Below are positions 21,932 through 31,983 of a stretch of DNA of 64,000 nt, one piece after another. A model generated the notes under the pieces. That model ran no database searches. It saw only the letters and a list, made by a program, of their open reading frames with translations, and was not told the DNA's origin. Position numbers and translations under genes: made by a program. The stretch spans positions 791,772 through 855,771 of the forward strand of contig KV454013.1 in the NCBI GenBank assembly GCA_001661245.1, in the 5' to 3' direction. The first letter of the stretch is position 1. Each line of letters opens with the position of its first letter. This DNA comes from Pachysolen tannophilus NRRL Y-2460 (taxonomy: Eukaryota > Ascomycota > Pichiomycetes > Alaninales > Pachysolenaceae).

Positions 21932-22849
21932 ATGAGCTTTAAACATCCATTGCTAGTGCTTTCATCATTGGGCTCTAGCCCATCGGTAATTGAAGAGTCG
22001 TTGTTGGAGATAAAAGATGATAGTCGAGAGTGTATTTTGGATATATTGGTAACAGAGAATATTGAAAGTGTTAATCGTTTACAAGCGGTATTGGTTATGC
22101 TTTACAACACATCTAGGTTAGCAGCTCAAAGATGTCAGAGATCAAAAGTATTTATCCGAGTCCTATATAATAATGATTTACTAAAAATAGAGCAGAAGAA
22201 TTGGGATCTGGTGTTTACAGTTGAAAATAATCATTATCATCTGGAAAATATTTTGAAAGCTTTAAAAATTGATATACCAATAATTACTTTGAAAGAAGAT
22301 AGGAATGAAATACAAAATTTAGAATTGACTGGTAGCAACAGCTTAGGACTGATGCCTAGTCATTATTACAATACTGTGGCGGTTGGAGGTACTTTTGACC
22401 ATCTCCATGATGGTCATAAGATATTACTTTCAATATCAGCCTTTTTAGCATCACAGAATTTGATTATTGGTATAACTGGTGAAAAATTATTGATTAATAA
22501 AAAATATAAAGAGTTTTTAGAAACTTATGAAATGAGGTTAAAGTCTGTGGAAAGATTTTTACTGACAATTCTGCCTCGATTGAATATATCAACTTATAAA
22601 ATTGAAGATATTTGTGGTCCAACTGCTTACATTGAAGAAATTGATTGCTTGGTACTTAGTCTGGAATCGGCAAATGGTGGAGAATACGTGAATAAGGTCA
22701 GGAGGGAAAAAGGGTTTAATGAACTAGAAATCTGTACAATCAATGTTATTGGAGGAAATGGTTCTGAAGACGATAATTGGATGGATAAATTGAGTAGTAC
22801 TCAATTACGTAAACTGGAATATGAAGAAACTCTACTTGAAAGTCAATGA
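21932..22849 (+). CDS. CAB4: Cab4, phosphopantetheine adenylyltransferase
   Basis: Predicted 305 aa. After a fungal N-terminal extension of about 145 residues comes the nucleotidyltransferase core: VAVGGTFDHLHDGHKILL (about 150-167) holds the HxGH-type signature, followed by GITGEKLLINKKYKEF and, near the end, LSSTQLRK, equivalent to the ISSTxxR motif. The enzyme adenylates 4'-phosphopantetheine to dephospho-CoA, the fourth step of CoA synthesis. Length matches fungal Cab4. It shares a short divergent promoter (about 150 bp) with CWC22. Confidence 0.93.
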   Translation: MSFKHPLLVLSSLGSSPSVIEESLLEIKDDSRECILDILVTENIESVNRLQAVLVMLYNTSRLAAQRCQRSKVFIRVLYNNDLLKIEQKNWDLVFTVENNHYHLENILKALKIDIPIITLKEDRNEIQNLELTGSNSLGLMPSHYYNTVAVGGTFDHLHDGHKILLSISAFLASQNLIIGITGEKLLINKKYKEFLETYEMRLKSVERFLLTILPRLNISTYKIEDICGPTAYIEEIDCLVLSLESANGGEYVNKVRREKGFNELEICTINVIGGNGSEDDNWMDKLSSTQLRKLEYEETLLESQ

Positions 22850-23124
22850 AATAATAGGTTGAAATTGACAATAGTTGAAACTATTTTGTATTTAGTTTTT
22901 AATAAAAAAAAATGAAAGAAAATAAAAATTAATAATAGTACCCTAAAAATAAACAAAAATTCATAAAAAAACACATCAAGCTTCCTTTAATTTAAGCAGT
23001 AATAGCAAAATTGAATATATGAATAAATAGATTTTTTTGTCAAAAAAAATTATCTTTATCCTTCATCTTATATAAGTATCTAAATCATATCATCTAATTG
23101 GAGCAAAATCAACAAATAATAAAA

Positions 23125-23163
<39 letters not shown>

Positions 23164-23212
23164 AAAATGTAAAAAATAATTTAAAGCTTATACCTTATTA
23201 CCTTTCCTAAAT
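22850..23212. other. intergenic: convergent 3' ends of CAB4 and UBP15
   Basis: 363 bp of A-rich DNA with long A and AAAAG runs at 23121-23166. No gene seen. Confidence 0.5.
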
Positions 23213-26200
23213 TTAATTTTTGATAAATATAGGTCTTTCAAAATTCGAACTTCTTCTAGGAGTTCTGTCAGGATGATCAAGCGCCAAATGATCTTCAGTA
23301 TCCAATTCATCGAATAATTCAACATCATCATTTGTTATATAACGAGGTTTCCATTCTCCGAAAGCTGGTGATATTGCAATCTTCAATTTACTAAATTCCT
23401 TGAGTCCAAGTCCCAACTTAGCCTGTAATCTCAACTTGGAATATTTGAATTTTTCGCCCTTTATCAAACTGAAAATAAATGGGACACCATGACGGTTATT
23501 AAAGTCTTTATAAAATTGAAAAGTATAAATTAAACGAATATCCGATAATCCTAAATTTCCATTTCCAGGAATTTGAGATAATATTTCTGGATTAATAGTC
23601 TTCAAAATTTTGTTGACTGTAACTTCTTCTGGATATTCATTTCTTTTCAGATAAGCAACAACATCAGGACAAATACCACCGTATAATGTATAACGTTGTA
23701 AATCAATAGGTAATACCAGATTTTCAGGTGTTAATAGATGGCTAATTCTATTATGGATTGCTGTATAAAGCAATATATTCTTCTTAGATTCTTCATCGAG
23801 CTTGAATTTCACTTGTATTTTATCTAGTAAATCACTGACTGTACCATTCTTAGGAATTAAAAACTCATGTTTTTGGTAATGTATTGTACCAGAAGGTAAC
23901 CAAAATACTTTCATCAATTTCATGTTCTCCAAGTCTTGAACTGTGATATTTAATACCTCATACTCAAAATTATATAAGTCCTGTTGAGATGCATTCTTTG
24001 GTATTAATTGTTGTAAAGTACTATGAGCAGGAAGTGGAACTCTGTGATCATTCAAGTAAACCGCAAATAGTCTAACATAATTTGGATCTACATCAATCTT
24101 TTTACCAACTTTTTCGGACAATTTTTTAAATGTTATTGATGATGAAACCCAAAGATCAAAATCCTTATCATTATTAGTTTCCAGATTTTCAGCATCAGCT
24201 GGAGATTCACCTTCCTTATTACTGTGATTATCCACCAAGACATATTCTTCATTCTCTTCATCAATTTTTAACAATGGTTTTATGCTCAAATGAACCCTAT
24301 ATCTTAAAAATTTGTAATAAGAAACAATTGTTGGGAATTCCAAACTAGAATATAATTTTTCATCTTTCACTGAATCAATCGATTTTCCAAAACAAATGAC
24401 ATCACCATTTAATAATTCAGCTCTTGAAAAAGTTGAACTCAAATCAATTGGTTCAATATTATTTGGTTGAATTTCTTCACATAGTTCAATTTCAGATTGG
24501 AAATTCCAATTCATCAAAAAATGAATATATTTGACTAATGACCCAACAGTGGTATTTTCATCAACAATAACATGTGTCACACCTCTCAAAGATTTATGAG
24601 TAGGATCATAATATTTCAATAATAATAAAATATTTTGAGAATCTTCCCCAACATCGACAAACTGTTTTGGATATAATGATACTGGTATTTTTTTATATAA
24701 ATCCTCATTGAAATGTTTAATTATATTTGTTGAATCAATTTCGGCATCATTGCTGCCAAAGTCTTCAAACTTAACTGTTTCATCATTTTCTTTTGCTAGC
24801 TCAACAACAGTTTTTGATACAAATTTCAAATCTTTACCAATTTCTTCAACATACAAGTTAAAATTATTCGATCTCCTACCAGTTCCCGCTTTTTCAACAA
24901 TGTCCTCAATTGTGACATCATCAAGGTTTTCTGGTGAAATATATATTGGCAAATCTGGTCTAATCGTAGAGTTTTTGCGGTTAATCATATGCCACAATCT
25001 AAAATGGCTGAAATCAACTCCTCCTATATTATTAGAAACAATTTCATATAATTTCCTAGCACTATCAGTTTTAAGCAATCTGAAACTTGCAGGATATGAT
25101 TCTTCTTCATACACATCATTTGCATATAAAGTTCTGTTGTTTTCATCTGGTGCTAAATCAAATCCTTGATAATGCATAAAAGTATCGTTGGTGATGAGTT
25201 TAAAGTTTATGTACAAATGCATTTCTTCTCTTTCTTTCCTTTTCCTATTTTCTTCCTCTTCTTCTCTTAAAATCTGTTCTGGGATATGATGTGGAATATC
25301 AGCATCATTAACTTCTCCCATAATATCAATAAGCTTTGACTTTCTAACATAGACCAACATATAAGCTGAAGTGTGCCTACGATTTTGATACGCATATTGT
25401 TCCAGTCTTGTCATCGCTCTGATTTCCGCTTCAGTTTTTCTATCGCATCCAAAATTTTCTTCAAATACCTCATGCGGAGTTACTCTCCAAACTCTATCGT
25501 CATCAAATCTGAACCATTCATCCTTAATAGAAGGCTTTATTAAGGCATAATAATGGCCTGCAGAGATATCACCTGAATGAACCAAAACACCTTGTAATTT
25601 ATATTCCCAATCTTCATTGATAACATCAGTACCTGCATCAAGATATGGCTTTAAATCGATACTATCTAAAAATTCGTGTCTGTCGTTAATTTTTACTAAA
25701 GTGTCATAATTGAAATCATATTCAAATCTTTTGAGTTGTAAATGTAAAACTGGTGGGAAATTTTCAAACACAACACCCTTTTCAGCATCTTGTAAACCAT
25801 ATCCTGATGCATCATATTGATTTTCTCCCGTAAGCGTTTCTGATTCAATATAATTTTTAAAAGATTCTTTCAAGTCCTTCATACCTTTAACATTTAATTG
25901 AATATCCCAAAAATCTTCAATTCTACTACTTTCATAATCGACATTAATGCATCGAATAAAACTTTTCATTCTACCAACAAATATTCCTGTGAGACAACCT
26001 TCAATCTCCGTTCCTTTCATTTTATTTTCCAATCTATCCATTAAAATACGATTCAACTCTTGAACATCATGTTGCGTAAATGCATCACTACTATCCCATC
26101 CAAAAGATGAGGTTAATTCATTGGTGTCAACAGGTTCATCGGATTTTTGTAAACGATAAAAGACTCTTTGTAAAGACAATGAGACACTTTTAACAATTAA

Positions 26201-27190
26201 AGATTCATCCAGACTTTCAGAATCTTTTTCAACTTCGTCTTGAGTAGGAATTTGATATACTTTTTTCCTAAAAAGTTTTGTGAAAAAATATGATTGCAAT
26301 AATGAATTTAAATAACATGTTGCACCTTGGTTATTTAAGCCCACATGGCCTGTTTCTTTTTTAGAATTGTAATTGATGAAATTATGCCACAATACACCTG
26401 TATGATCTTTAATAATTCGAACATATGCTGTAAGATTTACTTTGTTATCTTCGAGGAATGGATGTTTATTATATTTTCCTGGAGAATGTAAATTTCTCAA
26501 TTCAACAAAATTACTAAAACCCCAATCGGTTTCTTCAGCACTGAAACGATGATGTGAAACGTTTTGTTTATGAACATCGGGATATTTCGGATTCCAAATA
26601 TCAATGACGAATTGTGCACATACATGCCAATCAGGATCATTTATAACTTCTTTTTTATCTTCATCGTCTTGAACAGGTTGTGTTAACGTTAAAGATTCCA
26701 GCACATCTGGCTGAACAGACGTTTGTTTTGAAACAGGTTGCGAAACCTCTTCTGGAGATTCAACTGCATCATCAACGTTACTATCGCCATCTTTATCTAT
26801 TATTGTTGAAGGTGGATGTGGTTCTAAATAAACAGACAAGTAACTACCGCCGTTACCTCTTGGAAATAAAAGTAAATTCCATTCATAATCACCAATTTTA
26901 AATCTTGGACCTGAAATTTTATGTTCTTTTAATTCCCTCCAATCATCAATGTGCCAAGTGAAATAACCTTCAATATCAACATCATAATCTTGAGGAATCT
27001 TTGGCATATATTTAACTTTTATGGATTCATAATTGGAAGAATCATCTGTTGTTTCTGAAATTTGGGATGAAGTTGCGGAAGAAGCTGCTGAAGAATCCGA
27101 ATCGGAAGGTGATGATGGTAACTTATTGGGTTTCTTTATTGACTCAGAACTCAATTTATAATTGCTATCAGCTATTTCATCTGATGCCAT
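23213..27190 (-). CDS. UBP15: Ubp15, USP7-type deubiquitinase
   Basis: Predicted 1325 aa from the ATG MASDEIADSNYKLSS at 27190; the frame opens four codons earlier at a TTG. Domains: Ser-rich N-terminus; MATH/TRAF domain (about 45-230, EGYFTWHIDDWRELKEH ... WGFSNFVEL); USP catalytic domain with Cys box VGLNNQGATCYLNSLLQSY (Cys near 292), the QQxF-type segment WDSSDAFTQHDVQELNRILMD and His box LVHSGDISAGHYYALIKP (near 543); then tandem ubiquitin-like HUBL domains to the C-terminus. Yeast Ubp15 acts at peroxisomes with Pex6 and on cell-cycle and endocytic substrates. Domain order and length match USP7/Ubp15 closely. Confidence 0.96.
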   Translation of the reverse strand: MASDEIADSNYKLSSESIKKPNKLPSSPSDSDSSAASSATSSQISETTDDSSNYESIKVKYMPKIPQDYDVDIEGYFTWHIDDWRELKEHKISGPRFKIGDYEWNLLLFPRGNGGSYLSVYLEPHPPSTIIDKDGDSNVDDAVESPEEVSQPVSKQTSVQPDVLESLTLTQPVQDDEDKKEVINDPDWHVCAQFVIDIWNPKYPDVHKQNVSHHRFSAEETDWGFSNFVELRNLHSPGKYNKHPFLEDNKVNLTAYVRIIKDHTGVLWHNFINYNSKKETGHVGLNNQGATCYLNSLLQSYFFTKLFRKKVYQIPTQDEVEKDSESLDESLIVKSVSLSLQRVFYRLQKSDEPVDTNELTSSFGWDSSDAFTQHDVQELNRILMDRLENKMKGTEIEGCLTGIFVGRMKSFIRCINVDYESSRIEDFWDIQLNVKGMKDLKESFKNYIESETLTGENQYDASGYGLQDAEKGVVFENFPPVLHLQLKRFEYDFNYDTLVKINDRHEFLDSIDLKPYLDAGTDVINEDWEYKLQGVLVHSGDISAGHYYALIKPSIKDEWFRFDDDRVWRVTPHEVFEENFGCDRKTEAEIRAMTRLEQYAYQNRRHTSAYMLVYVRKSKLIDIMGEVNDADIPHHIPEQILREEEEENRKRKEREEMHLYINFKLITNDTFMHYQGFDLAPDENNRTLYANDVYEEESYPASFRLLKTDSARKLYEIVSNNIGGVDFSHFRLWHMINRKNSTIRPDLPIYISPENLDDVTIEDIVEKAGTGRRSNNFNLYVEEIGKDLKFVSKTVVELAKENDETVKFEDFGSNDAEIDSTNIIKHFNEDLYKKIPVSLYPKQFVDVGEDSQNILLLLKYYDPTHKSLRGVTHVIVDENTTVGSLVKYIHFLMNWNFQSEIELCEEIQPNNIEPIDLSSTFSRAELLNGDVICFGKSIDSVKDEKLYSSLEFPTIVSYYKFLRYRVHLSIKPLLKIDEENEEYVLVDNHSNKEGESPADAENLETNNDKDFDLWVSSSITFKKLSEKVGKKIDVDPNYVRLFAVYLNDHRVPLPAHSTLQQLIPKNASQQDLYNFEYEVLNITVQDLENMKLMKVFWLPSGTIHYQKHEFLIPKNGTVSDLLDKIQVKFKLDEESKKNILLYTAIHNRISHLLTPENLVLPIDLQRYTLYGGICPDVVAYLKRNEYPEEVTVNKILKTINPEILSQIPGNGNLGLSDIRLIYTFQFYKDFNNRHGVPFIFSLIKGEKFKYSKLRLQAKLGLGLKEFSKLKIAISPAFGEWKPRYITNDDVELFDELDTEDHLALDHPDRTPRRSSNFERPIFIKN

Positions 27191-28271
27191 TGTGAAAACC
27201 AAAAAAAAAAAAAAGAAAATACTTTTTTTTTTTTTTTAACTTTAATTTGTTTTGTTTAAATGATTCTTTTTTTAAATTCTATTATAGGCCTCTTAATTCG
27301 AATTGGATTTTGTACACATATATTATTAATATACGCTTCAATGACACTAAATCTCAATTCTTTGTATGATAATATCCAGCGCTAAGATAAATATGCAAAG
27401 ATAGATATATATCTTGACCTAGGGATCAATTTATTTGATTCTTCCGATATATATTAATTGAATGGGATTAAACCTGTCTTGCCGTTATTTTTTTACCTTA
27501 TCACTATTCTCTAAAGAGATCGGAACTCTCAATTCACAAGACGCGCTTTCTCTATTAATAGAAATTGTACAGATAATTCAATGCACCAATTCCAATCTAT
27601 AGATGATGATGATGATGAGAATTATAATAATAATAAATTGTATCAAAACCAACCAACCAACAAATAAAAAAAAAAAAAAAAATAAAAAGTAGATGCAAAT
27701 CAAACGCAACTATAATTGATTTAATTTATTGTACCTTTCCTCTTAATACAAAACCAAAATTCTAATCAATTACAATCACTACCAGATTCCAATCAATTGA
27801 ATAAATCAATATCTGAATCACTTCCTCTTTCACTGACTTTTTTTTTTTTTTAAAAAAAAAATCTTAGGATATGGTAATTCACAAATAATAATATTAATTT
27901 ATACCTAATATTATTTTCTTCTAAAGGCAAAATGATGCTATAATTTTTATTAGAACTAAGAAGATGGATCAGAACAAAAAACAATAGTGTGTTATGCGCA
28001 CAAAAATCCGAAAGAAGAATTTCCGGAACAAAATGTGCTCTTACCCGGACATGCCGACAGTAGCAGCAGTACCGAGAAGTATCAGAAGTATCAGTATCAG
28101 CATCAGCATCAGCAGCACTGGTAGCACTGGTAGCAGTCGTGGTAGTAGTAGTAAGATAGAAAGGTGTTTATGGTGATGGTGGTGCCTAATAAATAAAAAA
28201 ATAAAAAAGAGTATGCAATTTATAATCTATATAAATATAAAGATAAAAGATAAAAGATATTAACGATGTAA
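27191..28271. other. 1.08-kb intergenic: UBP15 upstream and UTR1 3' region
   Basis: No convincing gene. At 28066-28160 there are tandem AGTATC/AGCATC and ACTGGTAGC/GTAGTA units with internal inverted symmetry. Poly-A and poly-T runs occur at 27202-27238, 27666-27681 and 27838-27860. A 60-codon frame over the repeat is Ser-rich only because of the repeat. Confidence 0.45.
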
Positions 28272-30353
28272 TTATGGCTCGTGATCGGTATTTAATTTGT
28301 TCAAGTTATCAATTAATCCTCCCGTGATCAACTGTGCAGTTTCGAGATTTTTCGCATCATCAAGGTTTTGATTACATTTTTCCATTAGAGATAACTCTTT
28401 TTCCAATTGTGGAGTTTTGATTTCGTCTTCAGGTCTTGGTTTATAGATATTAGTAGTTGTAGTATAATCTATTGTGTCATCAAGCTCATAAGTTGAATCC
28501 GAAAAACCTTTACCATTGCTTTCAACGGAAGCGGTTTGATTTTCTCTATTATGTTGACTATTGTCACCTTCTTCATCCTTGCCACTTTTTTCGTCACCAC
28601 TGCTGTAATCAATTTCATATTCTTCTTCGTTTTCTGATTTCTGATTACCATTATTATAATTCTCATCATCACCATAAAATTCTTGATGATAATCAATCGA
28701 ATTAGAAGAATAATCAGAGTTTTCATCATCAGAATTATTATCATGATCATCGTTTAATACAAACATTTTTTTGGAATCAGGTTTCTTATCAGAACTTGCA
28801 GCTCGTTGTTCTTGTTTTGAAGTTTGATGATAATTAAACATTTGTTTATTTTTATCACTTAAAAGATGAACAAAAGATTTCTGTTCTTCTCTATTATTCC
28901 AATTAAGGATTCTACTAACAGAATCAATATATTCAGTCTTTGAGGCTCTGATGGTTGGGAAGGGGAATGGTGATGCAACAACCATAACATAATCACCTTT
29001 TTGTAATTGAATTCTTGATCTTCCATCAAAGGAACACCACGCTGTTGATCTACTTCTTAATGGAACTTTAACTTTTAACGTCATTGAATCTGGTAACAAG
29101 ATCGGTCTAAAAGATAAAGTATGTGGACAAATTGGTGTAACACTAATAGCACTTACTGCTGGATGCACTAAAGAGCCACCTGCGGAAAGAGAATATGCCG
29201 TAGAACCTGTAGGAGTAGCCAAGATTAATCCATCTGCTTGGGACACTGTTAATAACGAACCATCACCATATAATTCCAACATCGAAACCCATGGTGAAGG
29301 CCCTCTATCAATGACAATTTCATTCAAAACTTGTTGTTCACAAACCAATTCACCATTCAGCTTATGTACACGGCAGGTAAATCTCATCCTTAAATTGGTT
29401 TTTGCACCTTTTTTGAAAACATAATCTAATGTTTGTCTAAAATCTTCAAATTTTAAATTTGTTAAAAACCCTAAAGAACCTAGAGCAAAACACATTACAG
29501 GAGGAACCACTCTTTGAAATAAAGTAGATACATATAAGACTGTACCATCACCACCTAAAGTTATCACTAAATCGAAAATATCAGGATTATCATTGATCAG
29601 TTCTTTTGTCCAATATTTTAAACGCGGCTTAGCACTAGGAACATCCAGTATTAATCCACTAGAATCAAATCTTTTAGATTTTTCTAAATGATAATCAACA
29701 TAAACATCCATTTCTTGATTTTTAAGTAATAACCATTCTGCCAATTCTCTTGTAAGGTAGATTAAAGAATTAACTCTTGCCTTAGTAACAATCATCACTG
29801 ACCTCATCTGTAGTTTAATAGTTGCCTTGTTCAAATTTCCAGCAAGAATTCTAACTCCATGAGCAGTCTTGGCTAATTGAGCATGAGATTTAACAGATTT
29901 TAAATTATCAGAAGATAAACTTTCCAACAATTTCTCCCTATGTAATTCACGATTCCCTCCCAATTTATCCAACAACATTCTCTGATAATCTTGTTTCAGA
30001 GAACCATGTTTCTCAGAAACATTACTATTATTATTAATATTGTTATTATTATTGTGATTTGCAGAACTAATTGGGGCTTCAGCGGAACTACTTGAATTAT
30101 TATAATCAATCGCTGATGGATGTATGGCAGTTAAAAACTCTCTATGCGAATTATCCGCCAATAATCCACTATTCATCAAACTCCCATGTAAAACTGGCTG
30201 CTGCTGCTGTTGCTGGCTAAAATTATTATTGCTCGAAGACGACATAGCAGGACTTATTCCTGTAGATGAATTATTATTGTTACTACCATCTCGCAAATTA
30301 GAAAACTCCAAGGAATCCCGGTCTTTAATATTACCTTTTTCCCTATCTGTCAT
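28272..30353 (-). CDS. UTR1: Utr1-type ATP-NAD(H) kinase
   Basis: Predicted 693 aa. The catalytic core holds LVITLGGDGTVLYVSTLFQ (GGDGT motif near 270-280), FALGSLGFLTNLKFEDF, the second motif TPTGSTAYSLSAGGSLVHP and the all-beta C-terminal domain (PICPHTLSFRPILLPDS). Flanking it are a long low-complexity N-terminus (poly-Asn, poly-Gln) and an acidic Asn/Glu-rich C-terminus. The family phosphorylates NAD and NADH to NADP(H); Utr1 is the main cytosolic form, and Yef1 and the mitochondrial Pos5 are relatives. The extra length over Utr1 (530 aa) is all in disordered ends. The first part of this gene is repeated beyond the assembly gap at 30793. Confidence 0.92.
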   Translation of the reverse strand: MTDREKGNIKDRDSLEFSNLRDGSNNNNSSTGISPAMSSSSNNNFSQQQQQQPVLHGSLMNSGLLADNSHREFLTAIHPSAIDYNNSSSSAEAPISSANHNNNNNINNNSNVSEKHGSLKQDYQRMLLDKLGGNRELHREKLLESLSSDNLKSVKSHAQLAKTAHGVRILAGNLNKATIKLQMRSVMIVTKARVNSLIYLTRELAEWLLLKNQEMDVYVDYHLEKSKRFDSSGLILDVPSAKPRLKYWTKELINDNPDIFDLVITLGGDGTVLYVSTLFQRVVPPVMCFALGSLGFLTNLKFEDFRQTLDYVFKKGAKTNLRMRFTCRVHKLNGELVCEQQVLNEIVIDRGPSPWVSMLELYGDGSLLTVSQADGLILATPTGSTAYSLSAGGSLVHPAVSAISVTPICPHTLSFRPILLPDSMTLKVKVPLRSRSTAWCSFDGRSRIQLQKGDYVMVVASPFPFPTIRASKTEYIDSVSRILNWNNREEQKSFVHLLSDKNKQMFNYHQTSKQEQRAASSDKKPDSKKMFVLNDDHDNNSDDENSDYSSNSIDYHQEFYGDDENYNNGNQKSENEEEYEIDYSSGDEKSGKDEEGDNSQHNRENQTASVESNGKGFSDSTYELDDTIDYTTTTNIYKPRPEDEIKTPQLEKELSLMEKCNQNLDDAKNLETAQLITGGLIDNLNKLNTDHEP

Positions 30354-30792
30354 GACTTCCCTACTAATTGATTATACACAAACCATTCAATTATACTTAA
30401 ATTTACTAACACCGCTTCACTGAACAAATCAATTAAAAATCCATCTTGTTCTCTTGTTTTTGGTTATTTCCATCCTCAACTTCTCATATATTTGAAAACA
30501 AAAGTCGTGCAAGAACAAGCTGGCTGTTTCGGTAAGTTCGCTGTTAACGGACGACCGAAATGTGGATTTTAATAATACTACTAGTAGTACTAGTAGTACT
30601 ACTAGTACTACTACTAGAGTACTAGAACTTGCACTTGCACTTGCACTTGCACTAGTCTTACGGATTAAACTAGATACCGTATTAGTATGTGGATATTATA
30701 ACTAATAATGATGGTTAATGATATGTAAATGGAAACAATTGCAAAATATAATAATATACTAAACAACACAATAATAGTAAAAAAAAAAAAAA
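30354..30792. promoter_or_regulatory. UTR1 upstream region with a palindromic ACTAGT block
   Basis: The region holds ACTAGT/AGTACT units in overlapping palindromes (30570-30625), followed by four TTGCAC direct repeats (30627-30652), and ends in poly-A at the gap. The real GDA1-UTR1 spacing is seen only after removing the repeated copy: about 576 bp. Confidence 0.5.
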
Positions 30793-30950
30793 NNNNNNNN
30801 NNNNNNNNNNNNNNNNNNNNNNNNNNNNNNNNNNNNNNNNNNNNNNNNNNNNNNNNNNNNNNNNNNNNNNNNNNNNNNNNNNNNNNNNNNNNNNNNNNNN
30901 NNNNNNNNNNNNNNNNNNNNNNNNNNNNNNNNNNNNNNNNNNNNNNNNNN
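30793..30950. other. assembly gap (158 N)
   Basis: A run of N between two copies of the same sequence. The left contig ends in a poly-A run; the right contig starts inside the UTR1 reading frame. The real sequence probably has no gap here (see the repeat at 30951). Confidence 0.97.
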
Positions 30951-31846
30951 ATTTTAAATTATCAGAAGATAAACTTTCCAACAATTTCTCCCTATGTAAT
31001 TCACGATTCCCTCCCAATTTATCCAACAACATTCTCTGATAATCTTGTTTCAGAGAACCATGTTTCTCAGAAACATTACTATTATTATTAATATTGTTAT
31101 TATTATTGTGATTTGCAGAACTAATTGGGGCTTCAGCGGAACTACTTGAATTATTATAATCAATCGCTGATGGATGTATGGCAGTTAAAAACTCTCTATG
31201 CGAATTATCCGCCAATAATCCACTATTCATCAAACTCCCATGTAAAACTGGCTGCTGCTGCTGTTGCTGGCTAAAATTATTATTGCTCGAAGACGACATA
31301 GCAGGACTTATTCCTGTAGATGAATTATTATTGTTACTACCATCTCGCAAATTAGAAAACTCCAAGGAATCCCGGTCTTTAATATTACCTTTTTCCCTAT
31401 CTGTCATGACTTCCCTACTAATTGATTATACACAAACCATTCAATTATACTTAAATTTACTAACACCGCTTCACTGAACAAATCAATTAAAAATCCATCT
31501 TGTTCTCTTGTTTTTGGTTATTTCCATCCTCAACTTCTCATATATTTGAAAACAAAAGTCGTGCAAGAACAAGCTGGCTGTTTCGGTAAGTTCGCTGTTA
31601 ACGGACGACCGAAATGTGGATTTTAATAATACTACTAGTAGTACTAGTAGTACTACTAGTACTACTACTAGAGTACTAGAACTTGCACTTGCACTTGCAC
31701 TTGCACTAGTCTTACGGATTAAACTAGATACCGTATTAGTATGTGGATATTATAACTAATAATGATGGTTAATGATATGTAAATGGAAACAATTGCAAAA
31801 TATAATAATATACTAAACAACACAATAATAGTAAAAAAAAAAAAAA
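30951..31846. repeat. second copy of 29897-30792 (unmerged contig overlap, with a false UTR1 5' fragment)
   Basis: This 896-bp stretch repeats 29897-30792 at a constant offset of 1054 bp, with no difference seen by eye. It includes the first ~152 codons of UTR1 (start at 31407), its palindromic promoter block and the poly-A tract, after which the sequence runs on into GDA1. Exact identity on both sides of an N run is the mark of contig ends that overlap but were scaffolded apart. A real recent tandem duplication is less likely. Confidence 0.9.
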
Positions 31847-31983
31847 AAAAAAAGATAAAATAAAAAGTTGAATAACAATAATAATAATAGTAATAATATA
31901 ATAATAATAATATGATCAAACAAACAAAAAAAAAAAAGGAAAAAAGGTAAAAAGCAGGGTTCACTTGTGTGAATATATGTTTT

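Noticed and set aside
30715-31407. Second, truncated UTR1 gene as a real tandem duplicate
   Set aside because: It is the same sequence as 29897-30792 beside an N run, with no differences; an unmerged contig overlap explains it more simply.
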